From NCBI RefSeq assembly GCF_902498825.1, contig NZ_LR701459.1, forward strand, positions 2,713,890 to 2,777,889: a stretch of DNA of 64,000 bases, given 5' to 3'. A model generated the notes under the pieces. That model searched no databases, was not told the DNA's origin, and worked only from the letters and a program-made list of their open reading frames with translations. This document shows positions 42,975 to 51,664 of the stretch, in pieces (within the stretch, counting starts at the first letter, position 1; each line of letters starts with the position of its first letter). The position numbers and the translations under genes were made by a program. Source of the stretch: Rhizobium sp. EC-SD404 (GTDB taxonomy: Bacteria > Pseudomonadota > Alphaproteobacteria > Rhizobiales > Rhizobiaceae).

Positions 42975-43873
42975 GCAGCGTCCTTCTGGTTGGCCTCGGC
43001 GCCATGGGCTTCGGCATGGGCCAATCGCTGTTACGCGCCGGCCATGACGTTTGCGGCCACGATATCGATCCCGATGCCATGGCGCGCTTCTCCTCCGAGG
43101 GCGGCAGGATCGCGGAGCTCGACGATGCGGCAAATGAAGCCGACATCGCCGTTCTCGTCGTGGTCAACGCGGTGCAGACCGAGGCGATCCTCTTTGGCGA
43201 TAATGGCATCGCTCAAAACTTGACCCAAGGCGCCGTCGTCGTCTCCTGCGCGACCTTTGCGCCCGATCATGCGATCGACTTCGAGGCGAGGCTGGCCGAA
43301 CGCGGCATTTATTATCTCGATGCGCCAATCTCCGGTGGGTCGGCCCGGGCGGCGCAGGGCAAGCTCTCCATCATGGCGGCCGGCAGCGCCGATGCCTTCG
43401 CCAGCGCCCGCCCGGCGCTCGACGCGATGGCGGAGACCGTCTTCGAGCTCGGCGACAAAGCCGGTTCCGGGTCCGCGATGAAGATCGTCAACCAGTTGCT
43501 GGCCGGCATCCATGTGGTCTCGACCGCGGAGGCGATGGCGTTCGGCATCGGTCAGGGGATCGATCCGCACCGCATGATCGAGGTCATCTCGCGCTCGGCG
43601 GGCTCGTCCTGGATGTTCCAGAACCGCGCGCCGTACATCGCCGACGGTGATTACCGACCGCATTCGGCCGTCGACATCTTCGTCAAGGATCTCGGCATCG
43701 TGCGCGACATGGCGGAGGCGGCCGGCCTTTCGGTGACGCTCGCCGATGCCGCGCTCAGCCGGTTCGCGGAAGCAAAGGAAGCAGGCTTTGGCCGAATCGG
43801 CGATGTCGCGGTTGCCAAGCTTTATGCGCGAGAGGGCGGGATCGTCCTGCCCGACGAGACGACGAAGGACTGA
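42971..43873 (+). CDS. ltnD: L-threonate dehydrogenase
   Basis: 300-aa beta-hydroxyacid dehydrogenase. Cofactor motif LVGLGAMGFGMGQSL, substrate-binding DAPISGGSARAAQG and catalytic Lys in SAMKIVNQLLAGIHV are all present. LtnD oxidises L-threonate at C2, and OtnI then isomerises the product. The ATG overlaps the denD stop by four bases. Confidence 0.9.
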   Translation: MSSVLLVGLGAMGFGMGQSLLRAGHDVCGHDIDPDAMARFSSEGGRIAELDDAANEADIAVLVVVNAVQTEAILFGDNGIAQNLTQGAVVVSCATFAPDHAIDFEARLAERGIYYLDAPISGGSARAAQGKLSIMAAGSADAFASARPALDAMAETVFELGDKAGSGSAMKIVNQLLAGIHVVSTAEAMAFGIGQGIDPHRMIEVISRSAGSSWMFQNRAPYIADGDYRPHSAVDIFVKDLGIVRDMAEAAGLSVTLADAALSRFAEAKEAGFGRIGDVAVAKLYAREGGIVLPDETTKD

Positions 43874-43875
43874 CC

Positions 43876-45132
43876 ATGCTGCTCGGCTGCATCGGCGATG
43901 ATTTCACCGGCTCCTCCGACCTCGCCAACACGCTCGTCAAGAACGGCATGCGCACCACGCAATATTGCGGCCTGCCGGAGACCAGTGCCGAGCCGAATGT
44001 CGAAGCAGGCGTCGTCGCGCTGAAGACGCGCAGCATCCCGGTCGAGGAAGCCATCCGGCAATCCTTGCAGGCACTGGAGTGGCTGCAAAACCAGGGCTGT
44101 ACGCAGTTCCTGTTCAAATATTGCTCGACATTCGATTCGACGCCCGAAGGCAATATCGGCCCGGTCGCCGAGGCGCTGGCCGAACGGTTGGACGCCCGCA
44201 AGGTCATCGTCTGCCCCGCCTTTCCCGGCGCCGGGCGAACGCTCTATCAGGGCCATCTCTTCGTGGAGGACCGGCTGCTGAGCGAATCCGGCATGGAAAA
44301 CCATCCCCTGACGCCGATGACCGATCCGGACATCCGTCGCTGGCTCGGCCTGCAGGCGAAGGGCAGCGTCGGCCATGTTTCCTACCTGGACGTCGCAAAT
44401 GGCGCCGAAACGATCGCCACGGCGCTCGACCGTGAAGACGAGGCCGGCCACCGTCTCGTTGTCGTCGACGCGCTGACCGACCAGGATTTGATGGCAATCG
44501 GTGCGGCGGCGCATGATATTCCGCTACTGACCGGCGGTTCCGGCATTGCGACAGGATTGCCCGGCAACTTCCGCAAGCGCGGTCTTCTGGCCGATTCGCG
44601 CGAAGCGTGGGACGGCGTGGACGGTCCGGCCGTCATTCTCTCCGGGTCCTGCTCCAACGCCACGCGACGCCAGGTCGAGCGGCACCGGCAGACCCACCCC
44701 GCCTTCGAAGTGACCGCCGACGCCGTCATGGACGGAAGTGTTGACGTCGAAGCACTGGTAGAATTCGTGGACATGCATCGCGATGCCGTGCCGCTGGTCT
44801 ATTCGTCTGCCGATCCCGCGACTGTGAAGGCCGCACAGGCGCGCCACGGCTCCGAACGGCTTGCCCAGGCAATCGAGACGCTATTTTCAGATCTCGCCGG
44901 TGCACTCGCGACAAGAGGTTTCACCCGCATCGTTTCGGCCGGCGGCGAGACCTCGGGCGCGGTGGTTCACGGGCTCGGCATCGATGCGCTGCAGATCGGC
45001 CCCGAGATCGATCCCGGCGTTCCGGCAATGCGCGTAACTGGAAAGCCGCTTGCGGTGGCGCTGAAATCGGGCAATTTCGGAGCGGACGACTTTTTCGACA
45101 GGGCCGTTGCGGCGTTGGGAGCCCAAGCATGA
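43876..45132 (+). CDS. otnK: 3-oxo-tetronate kinase
   Basis: 418-aa DUF1537 kinase: LLGCIGDDFTGSSDLANTLVKNG at the start, FKYCSTFDSTPEGNIGP, and VSAGGETSGAVVHGLGI in the C-terminal domain. It phosphorylates 3-oxo-tetronates at C4. It begins two bases after the ltnD stop and its end overlaps otnC by four. Confidence 0.92.
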   Translation: MLLGCIGDDFTGSSDLANTLVKNGMRTTQYCGLPETSAEPNVEAGVVALKTRSIPVEEAIRQSLQALEWLQNQGCTQFLFKYCSTFDSTPEGNIGPVAEALAERLDARKVIVCPAFPGAGRTLYQGHLFVEDRLLSESGMENHPLTPMTDPDIRRWLGLQAKGSVGHVSYLDVANGAETIATALDREDEAGHRLVVVDALTDQDLMAIGAAAHDIPLLTGGSGIATGLPGNFRKRGLLADSREAWDGVDGPAVILSGSCSNATRRQVERHRQTHPAFEVTADAVMDGSVDVEALVEFVDMHRDAVPLVYSSADPATVKAAQARHGSERLAQAIETLFSDLAGALATRGFTRIVSAGGETSGAVVHGLGIDALQIGPEIDPGVPAMRVTGKPLAVALKSGNFGADDFFDRAVAALGAQA

Positions 45133-45782
45133 GCAGCGAGGAGGTGAAAGCGCGCGAACTCGTCTGCACGCTAGCACGGTCGCTCTTCGAACGCGGCTTG
45201 ACCGGTGGCGCTTCGGGCAACATTTCGATGCGGCTTGACGATGGCGGCTTGTTGGTGACACCGACCGGCAGTTCCATGGGGCGGCTCGATCCCGCGCGCC
45301 TCTCACGCTTCGACGCGGCCGGAACGCTCGTATCCGGCGACCAGCCGACGAAGGAAATGGCGCTGCACAGCGCCTTCTATGAAACGCGCGGCGCGAAGAC
45401 CGGCGCGGTCGTGCATCTCCATTCAAGCCATTCAGTCGCGCTCTCCATGCTGCCGGAGACGAACCCGGACAACGTGCTGCCACCGCTGACGCCCTATTCG
45501 ATCATGCGGCTCGGGAAGGTGAAACTGCTTCCCTATTTCCGCCCCGGCGACGCCGCCATGGGCGCGGCGATCCGCGGCCTCGCCGGCAAGCGCAGCGCCG
45601 TGTTGCTCGCCAATCATGGCCCGGTTGTCGCCGCCAAGGACCTCGAGGCCGCCGTCTACGCCATGGAAGAGCTGGAGGAAACCGCCCGCCTTGCACTTCT
45701 GACGCGCGGCATGAACCCGCGCCTGCTCGACGACAATGAAATCCGCGACATCGTCGACACGTTCGACGTCGAGTGGGATTGA
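45129..45782 (+). CDS. otnC: 3-oxo-tetronate 4-phosphate decarboxylase (class II aldolase family)
   Basis: 217-aa zinc enzyme of the AraD/fuculose-aldolase fold. Motifs: GGASGNISMR near residue 26, TKEMALHSAFY with the catalytic Glu76, the zinc ligands His96 and His98 in VVHLHSSHS, and LANHGPVV. In this pathway it decarboxylates 3-oxo-tetronate 4-phosphate to dihydroxyacetone phosphate. Confidence 0.93.
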   Translation: MSSEEVKARELVCTLARSLFERGLTGGASGNISMRLDDGGLLVTPTGSSMGRLDPARLSRFDAAGTLVSGDQPTKEMALHSAFYETRGAKTGAVVHLHSSHSVALSMLPETNPDNVLPPLTPYSIMRLGKVKLLPYFRPGDAAMGAAIRGLAGKRSAVLLANHGPVVAAKDLEAAVYAMEELEETARLALLTRGMNPRLLDDNEIRDIVDTFDVEWD

Positions 45783-45793
45783 GGGTTCACGCC

Positions 45794-46558
45794 ATGCCCC
45801 TCGCCTTTTCCGCCAATCTCGGCTTCCTCTTCACCGAACACGCCTTGCCGGATGCGGTGCGCGCGGCAAGCCGTGTGGGCTTCAAGGCCGTTGAATTGCA
45901 TTGGCCCTATGCGACGCCTGCCGCAGACCTGCGCGCGGCGCTCAACGAAACCGGGCTGCCGGTTCTCGGTCTCAACACGGTACGCGGCGATCTGGGCAAA
46001 GGTGAATTCGGCCTCGCCGCAATGCCCGGCCGCGAAACCGATGCGCGCGCAGCCATCGATGACGCGATCGCCTATGCGCAGGCGATCAGGGCACAGAACG
46101 TTCATGTCATGGCCGGTCGTGCCGAGGGCGAAGACGCCGAGCGAACCTTTGCGGACAACCTTGCCTATGCCTGCACGGCGGCTGACGCCCATGGCATCGG
46201 CATTCTCATCGAGCCGCTCAACACACGCGACGTGCCCGGCTATTTCCTGACGGATATTGCGCACGCTGAGACGATCATCGACCGCGTCGCAGCGCCCAAT
46301 CTCCGCATTATGGCCGATTGCTACCACATGCAGATCATGGGCGGCGATCTCCTGACGCGGCTGACGCATCACCTACCCAAAATCGGCCACATCCAGTTTG
46401 CCGCCGTCCCCACCCGCACCGAGCCCGACCATGGGGAGGTCGATTTTCCATGGCTGTTGAAGGCGCTTGGCGAGGCCGGCTACCATCGCCCGTTCGGCGC
46501 GGAATACAAGCCGCGGGGTCGAACAGAGGACGGGCTGGGGTGGATGGCGGGGTTTTAA
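45794..46558 (+). CDS. otnI: 2-oxo-tetronate isomerase (hydroxypyruvate isomerase family)
   Basis: 254-aa TIM-barrel isomerase. Metal and substrate residues are visible in GILIEPLNTRDVPGYFL, MADCYHMQIMGGD and HIQFAAVPTRTEPDHGEVDF, ending with GAEYKP. It converts 2-oxo-tetronate to 3-oxo-tetronate for OtnK. It starts 11 nt after the otnC stop; no strong terminator follows. Confidence 0.92.
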   Translation: MPLAFSANLGFLFTEHALPDAVRAASRVGFKAVELHWPYATPAADLRAALNETGLPVLGLNTVRGDLGKGEFGLAAMPGRETDARAAIDDAIAYAQAIRAQNVHVMAGRAEGEDAERTFADNLAYACTAADAHGIGILIEPLNTRDVPGYFLTDIAHAETIIDRVAAPNLRIMADCYHMQIMGGDLLTRLTHHLPKIGHIQFAAVPTRTEPDHGEVDFPWLLKALGEAGYHRPFGAEYKPRGRTEDGLGWMAGF

Positions 46559-46715
46559 GGCGACAGCCCAGACGAGCGGTGTGGCTCTGACCCCTCAGCG
46601 AGCTGGCGCGAAATAGCTCCGGCGAACGACGTGCGAGCCGGCGCTGAGTCCGCAGGTGAAATTCTTTAATGCCTCCCGCCTTAAACTGCTGTCGCCACAT
46701 CGGGAGCATACAGCA

Positions 46716-47711
46716 GTGCATGAGTTTCTGGCCGGTGAATTCGACGAAGCGGCTGCGCTGCGCCGGCGCGTGGCCACGCAGAATGCGCTGATCGCCGAGC
46801 AGGAACGGGACCTCGCCCACTTCCGCAAAATCTTCAAGCGTGCTTCCGAGGCGGCGCAGATCGGCGTTTGGGAATGCGAACTCGCCGACAATTCGCTGCG
46901 CTGGTCCGATGTCGTCTACGATATTTTCGATCTGCCGCGGGGCTCGATGCCGACGCGCGAGGCCACACTCGCACTTTACACGCCAGCCTCCCGCGCGGAG
47001 TTGGAGCGCCGGCGCAGCCAGGCGATCGCAGAGCGCTCCTCCTTCACCTTCGACGCCGAGATCGTCACCGCCAAAGGCGTACAAAAATTCATGCGCATCA
47101 CCGCGCAGGTCGAAAGCGAGCGTGGCGTTGCGGTCCGCATCTTCGGCATGAAGCAAGACATCACCGCCGAGAAGCGCGCCGTCGACCGCCTGCGTCGACT
47201 CGCCGCCTTCGACCAAATGACCGGGCTGCCGAACCGCGCGCAGTTTCAGGATAGGCTTTTCGAACAAGCCGAAGCCAACGCGCTCGCCGCGCTGCTGCTG
47301 ATTGATCTCGACGGCTTCAAGCAGGTCAATGACAACCACGGTCACATGGCGGGCGACGCCTGCCTACGGGAAGCCGCAGCGCGATTGCTGGAGACATGCG
47401 CCTCGGCCGATCTCGTCGCGCGGATCGGCGGCGACGAATTTGTGGTGCTGGTCGCAGGCGGCGTCAATCTCGAGAAGATCTCCGAACTCGCCCGCGCGAT
47501 CAACCTCGCGATGGCCGAGCCGTTTCTCCTCGACGGGAACAGCCACGCGCTCGGCGCTTCGGTCGGTATCGCACTTGCGGACGGCACCCACCCGGCGGAT
47601 CTCTTCGCGAATGCCGACACTGCGCTCTATGCGGCCAAGTCCGGCGGGCGCGGCACATTCCGATTCTTCAAAGGCCAAGCAGCCGCACAGCGCGACAGCG
47701 CAGCAGCTTAA
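46716..47711 (+). CDS. PAS-GGDEF diguanylate cyclase
   Basis: 331 aa from the GTG at 46716, which has GGGAG nine bases upstream; a GTG at 46656 is an alternative without a ribosome-binding site. Residues 10-45 are a likely coiled coil, 45-150 a PAS domain (GVWECELADNSLRWSDVVYDIF), and 160-325 the GGDEF domain with an intact active site ARIGGDEFVVL (GGDEF 238-242). The RxxD inhibitory site is missing (the matching stretch is TCASADLV), so product inhibition may be absent. There is no EAL domain and no transmembrane helix. It makes cyclic di-GMP. It is the last chromosomal gene before the attachment site. Confidence 0.92.
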   Translation: MHEFLAGEFDEAAALRRRVATQNALIAEQERDLAHFRKIFKRASEAAQIGVWECELADNSLRWSDVVYDIFDLPRGSMPTREATLALYTPASRAELERRRSQAIAERSSFTFDAEIVTAKGVQKFMRITAQVESERGVAVRIFGMKQDITAEKRAVDRLRRLAAFDQMTGLPNRAQFQDRLFEQAEANALAALLLIDLDGFKQVNDNHGHMAGDACLREAAARLLETCASADLVARIGGDEFVVLVAGGVNLEKISELARAINLAMAEPFLLDGNSHALGASVGIALADGTHPADLFANADTALYAAKSGGRGTFRFFKGQAAAQRDSAAA

Positions 47712-47886
47712 TCGAACGAGGACCGAAGCCCGCCACCGTGAGCGAGGTGACGCCTTGCCCATGGCGCGATGCGACATGAGCGGAAAAACCGCCAGCAAGA
47801 CCGCCTTCCTGATCCGGAATGCAGCCGCCATCAGCAGTCAGAAAATCTGTGTCGATGGAGGTGTGAAGCCCGCTATTCGAAGGAAA

Positions 47887-47931
47887 TGGCGCACCCGACA
47901 AGATTCGAACTTGTGACCTCTGCCTTCGGAG
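47887..47931 (-). other. Attachment-site remnant: 3' end of a tRNA-Arg(CCG) gene
   Basis: On the minus strand the sequence runs from the anticodon loop CTCCGAA through GGCAG, the variable loop, the T-arm (ACAAG, TTCGAAT, CTTGT) to the acceptor end CGGGTGC, G and an encoded CCA. The 5' half that should pair (GCACCCG, D-arm) is absent: the sequence beyond 47931 is unrelated. This is the usual scar of integration into a tRNA 3' end. The intact gene should then lie at the other end of the element, beyond 64000. Confidence 0.85.
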
Positions 47932-48111
47932 CTGGCCTAATGGCCTTTCCGAAGTGCGCGACAGAGCGCGACGGAGCACGATAAAGTTCTGTTTCACATA
48001 GACTTTCTGAATCGGCGCTCCGAAGTCTCTATCCCGCGACAACCCCGGAATTTGCTCCCGAGTGCTTACGTGGTGCTTACGTGAAATCCGGGTCCGACAG
48101 GGACCGAGACG

Positions 48112-49434
48112 ATGGCGAAGATCACGAAACGAACCGTAGACGGCGCCGAGCCGCAGACCAAGGACTACATCATCTGGGACGATGAACTGCCTGGCTTCGG
48201 GCTTCGGGTCTTTCCGTCAGGCAAGCGCAGCTACGTCATTCAGTATCGCGCGCGAGGGCGGTCACGCCGCTATGCGATTGGGTTGCACGGGGTGTGGACA
48301 CCGGAGACTGCCCGCCGCGAAGCGAAGGTCCGTTTAGGTGATGTCGCCCAGGGCGATGACCCCGCAGCTGAGCGGGAGGAAGAGCGGCGGGCGGTGACGG
48401 TCCGAGAACTGTGCGAGCAGTACATCGCCGATATGGAGGCAGGCCTTGTTCTCGGAAAAGGTGGTCGCCCCAAAAAGGCGACCACAGTTTCGACCGATGT
48501 CGGCCGCATCCGCCGGCACATCATCCCCTTGCTCGGTACGCAGAGGATCAAGGACATCACCAAGCCGGACATGAACAACCTTATGAAAGATATTATCGCT
48601 GGGAAGACCCGCGTCGTGATGAAGACGGAGAAGCTGCGCGGCAAGGCGATCGTGCGCGGCGGCCGCGGCACGGCGATACGCACGATGGGCCTTCTCGGCG
48701 GCATCTTCAGCTACGCAATCGAAGCGGGGATCATCGACCAGAACCCGACGCACGGCCTGAAGAAGCCGAGATACAGAGTGCGGGACCGGCGATTAAGCGA
48801 GGCGGAGTACCGGACGCTCGGCCGCATTCTCAAGGAGGTCCAGCATGATACCCACTACGGCATCCACGCCGAGATCCTGCGCCTTATTGCGCTCACCGGC
48901 TGCAGGCGTGGCGAGATCATCGGTCTTCGCTGGAGTGAAGTCGATATCGAGGGCAGTTGCCTACGGTTGAAGGACAGCAAGGAAGGCGCTTCTGTCCGCC
49001 CCGTCGGTCTCCCGGTCATCGATTATCTCGAAACCGCCCGCCTCAAAAGGGAGGGAACGTTTGTGTTCCCTGGCCAGGGAGAAGACAACGCCGTCGGAAA
49101 CTTTCCCCAGAGCTGGAAGAAGCTCTTCGCCGAGACGCCGCTTTGGGATGTGACGCCCCACGTTCTGCGGCACAGCTTCGCCAGCATCGCCAACGACCTT
49201 GGCTTCACCGAAATCACCATCGCCGCGCTCATCGGGCACGCCAAAGGTTCTGTCACGAGCAAATACGTCCACACACTGGATTCAACGCTGATCATGGCCG
49301 CCGACACGGTGTCGGGCTATCTGAAGGCTCTTTTGGAAGGGGGCGAGTTCACCCGAAACACTTACACTCTCGACCGTCAGGCACGGCGGACCGCGATTAA
49401 CGACATGCTCGCCGAGGCGCGTCCATGCACCTAA
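48112..49434 (+). CDS. int: Tyrosine-type site-specific integrase
   Basis: 440-aa phage-type integrase. An N-terminal arm-binding DUF4102-like domain (DDELPGFGLRVFPSGKRSYVIQYR) is followed by a core-binding domain and the catalytic domain with Arg265 (TGCRRGEIIGLRW), His350 and Arg353 (HVLRHSFAS), His376 (LIGHAKG) and the nucleophile Tyr385 (SKYVHTL). All catalytic residues are intact. It lies 180 nt from the tRNA fragment and reads into the element. Confidence 0.95.
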   Translation: MAKITKRTVDGAEPQTKDYIIWDDELPGFGLRVFPSGKRSYVIQYRARGRSRRYAIGLHGVWTPETARREAKVRLGDVAQGDDPAAEREEERRAVTVRELCEQYIADMEAGLVLGKGGRPKKATTVSTDVGRIRRHIIPLLGTQRIKDITKPDMNNLMKDIIAGKTRVVMKTEKLRGKAIVRGGRGTAIRTMGLLGGIFSYAIEAGIIDQNPTHGLKKPRYRVRDRRLSEAEYRTLGRILKEVQHDTHYGIHAEILRLIALTGCRRGEIIGLRWSEVDIEGSCLRLKDSKEGASVRPVGLPVIDYLETARLKREGTFVFPGQGEDNAVGNFPQSWKKLFAETPLWDVTPHVLRHSFASIANDLGFTEITIAALIGHAKGSVTSKYVHTLDSTLIMAADTVSGYLKALLEGGEFTRNTYTLDRQARRTAINDMLAEARPCT

Positions 49435-49544
49435 TCAACGTTCTCGATGCCTAGATTGATAGATCACCAACCGTCATCGTTGAAAGCTGGGCACGGCCTA
49501 GCCGTCAGATATGACGGATGACGACATATTGCGGGCTCGGCCGA

Positions 49545-50294
49545 CTATCCGCTCTGCAAAAGACTTCTGAGGTTTGAGATGATCCGGCGGCGGACATCCT
49601 CCGCCGGTGTTTCGACAAGCTCAGAGATCATCTCGACGGCGCGGCCAACATCGCCTGGTTCGATCGGCTTGTCACCACGCGCAACGAATGGGCCATCCGT
49701 TTCAGTGAGCAGGCGGTTAAGCGGGATCTCCTGTATCAACCGCTTTCCGCTCGCGCTAGCGAGCATTCCCTCGTTGACTGAAAAGAAGCAACCTCTGTCG
49801 ACGGCCCTGCGGACATCTGATTTGCTGCCGGTGAACCAGTGAAGCACCACCCCTGCTCGGTCAGGAGGCAAGTGCTCTTCGAGCATATCCAGAACCGGTT
49901 TGGTTGCTCTCACACTGTGGAGACTCAGAATCTTGTCGCCATGCTCGGCGCACGCGTTGAGGATGCGTTCAAAAATTGCCGTCTGCAGTTCGAAGGAGCG
50001 GTAGTGAGCAGGTCCGCGGTCGAGCCCGATCTCGCCGACATAACGCGCCCTTTCCAATAGCTTCTCGAACAGACCAATCTCGGAATGTCGCTCAGAGACG
50101 AGTTGCGGGTGGAGGCCCAGTCCGACCCTAACGAAGTCGCTATTCGACGATAGTTCGACGTTCCGTTCGAAGGCCTTCGGCGTCGTGGTGACAGCCAAGG
50201 TCGCAACACGATTGCGGTCACAGGCCGCGATCGCCTGGCCGAGGTCGGGGTAGAGGTCTAAGTGCGTGTGGAAGTCCACGTAGGCCGGTCGCAT
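49545..50294 (-). CDS. qatD: Qat anti-phage system TatD-like nuclease QatD
   Basis: 249-aa TatD-family metal hydrolase. The HxH motif is in VDFHTHLD (His9, His11), the metal Glu in YVGEIGLDRGP, and later His residues in LSLHSVRA and VVLHWFTGS, ending with TETDGPF. It lies two nt after qatC and is the last gene of the four-gene set. In the Qat defence system it is the predicted nuclease effector. As a lone gene it would be called TatD; context gives QatD. Confidence 0.92.
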   Translation of the reverse strand: MRPAYVDFHTHLDLYPDLGQAIAACDRNRVATLAVTTTPKAFERNVELSSNSDFVRVGLGLHPQLVSERHSEIGLFEKLLERARYVGEIGLDRGPAHYRSFELQTAIFERILNACAEHGDKILSLHSVRATKPVLDMLEEHLPPDRAGVVLHWFTGSKSDVRRAVDRGCFFSVNEGMLASASGKRLIQEIPLNRLLTETDGPFVARGDKPIEPGDVGRAVEMISELVETPAEDVRRRIISNLRSLLQSG

Positions 50295-50296
50295 TG

Positions 50297-51664
50297 TCAG
50301 CCGCCCGGCCGCGTTCGCACGTCGTTCAAGAGTTCCGAGACCTCGAGGACGCCACGTCTAAAGACATCAGCGTAGTCAGGAATCTCATCCGGATAGTCGA
50401 TGAGCGGCCCCGGCTTGTGGACCAGTATCTTCGCGAGACTCGGCTTCGCCCTGATCCGTTTGGCCATGAGTTGGAATGATCGGACATGCTCCCCCTCGGG
50501 CTGGTCAGACGCGAGAACGTGCTTGTTGAGTTCCTCGACCGTATACAGGGTCCCGTCTTTGCCATCGAGGCCGGCGGCGAGCGAGGCTCTGCGGATCAGA
50601 CACGGCACGCAGTAGCCGCAATGGCGCGGCGACAGCTTCTTGTAACGGGCCTTCGCCGGGGAGGAACACGACATGGAGTTCGCGACGATCTTCTCGAGAA
50701 AGGGTCTATCCGCACATTTCGTGACCATCTCACCCTTGGTCATATGTCGATAGGGGTTACCAAGCTCGACCTTAAGGCCAATGGAATCGATCATTCTCTG
50801 CATGCTTGCGACGAAATGCGGATGGGCGGTTCTTGTGCTGAGCGCGCCGAATCGCAACGGGTCCAGCGGAACGTTGAGCGCGATCAGCCCATTCTCCGGG
50901 ATGTCTACGGCCGTGCGCCCTTTGATGGCCGAGGCGGCAAGCGTCGCAAGTGCGTAGAAGAGGAAGGACCGTCCGCGCTGAGTGTTCTCGGTTTCTCCGG
51001 TCGAGAGATGGTTCTTGTCGAAGCCAAGGCGCACGCGAAGGCTCTTGAACGCCTCCTTGCCAAACCGGTTCTCGAGTCGATCCAAGATGTACGATTGGGC
51101 TTTCGCTGTTTCGCTGTCCCAGTAGTGGCTGACGAAAAGTGGTCGGTCGCCCTCGACGAGGAGATCGATCGCGCCGACCAAGCTGTCCAAGCCGCCGGAA
51201 AGGAGGCTGACCTTGGTCAGCCCGTCGATGGCCAACCGCTTCGGGGCGAGCGTCAGCGTTTGGGTGCGCTTTGTCCGGTTTCGGAAGAAAACGCGCCACC
51301 GATCCCCGGTGAGGAAGCGGAGCATCGCCCCGATGGACTCGGCACTCGGAGCCCATGCGTCGGCGGCGGACACCGGCACGTATAGATCGATTTCCCGGGT
51401 CCAACCGTCCTGAGCGTTGAGCTTGCGCGAAACCCGCGTGTCACCCGCGTTGACGAGGGCCGCGAGGACGACGAGGTCGACGCCCCGCTCCGATGGTTGC
51501 AGCCCCAACGAGGCGAGCTGGTCCAGGGCATGGCCGATCCCGAACCCCATGCGCTGGTCGCCGTCGAGGAAATCGATTTCGAATACGTCTGAATCGGCCT
51601 GGACGGGCCTGACCTTGGCCTTGTCGTCTGGTCCGAGCCTGCCGATCAGACTGAAACGTCTCAT
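50297..51664 (-). CDS. qatC: Qat anti-phage system QueC-like protein QatC
   Basis: 455-aa protein with a QueC-like ATP pyrophosphatase core: PP-loop SGGLDS at residues 156-161 and a four-Cys zinc site (C333, then C349, C352 and C355 in HCGYCVPC). True QueC makes 7-cyano-7-deazaguanine; QatC has about 150 extra N-terminal residues and further C-terminal residues and is specific to Qat systems. It overlaps qatB by four bases. Its role is suspected to be nucleobase-type modification of a target, not proven here. Confidence 0.93.
   Translation of the reverse strand: MRRFSLIGRLGPDDKAKVRPVQADSDVFEIDFLDGDQRMGFGIGHALDQLASLGLQPSERGVDLVVLAALVNAGDTRVSRKLNAQDGWTREIDLYVPVSAADAWAPSAESIGAMLRFLTGDRWRVFFRNRTKRTQTLTLAPKRLAIDGLTKVSLLSGGLDSLVGAIDLLVEGDRPLFVSHYWDSETAKAQSYILDRLENRFGKEAFKSLRVRLGFDKNHLSTGETENTQRGRSFLFYALATLAASAIKGRTAVDIPENGLIALNVPLDPLRFGALSTRTAHPHFVASMQRMIDSIGLKVELGNPYRHMTKGEMVTKCADRPFLEKIVANSMSCSSPAKARYKKLSPRHCGYCVPCLIRRASLAAGLDGKDGTLYTVEELNKHVLASDQPEGEHVRSFQLMAKRIRAKPSLAKILVHKPGPLIDYPDEIPDYADVFRRGVLEVSELLNDVRTRPGG

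Noticed and set aside
47887..47965. Complete tRNA gene at the island boundary
   Set aside because: Only the 3' part from the anticodon loop on is present. The next 30 nt do not supply a D-arm or a GCACCCG acceptor strand.
49502..49517. Small hairpin after the integrase gene (CCGTCA/TGACGG)
   Set aside because: Only six base pairs and no T-run; too weak to call a terminator or attachment-site arm.
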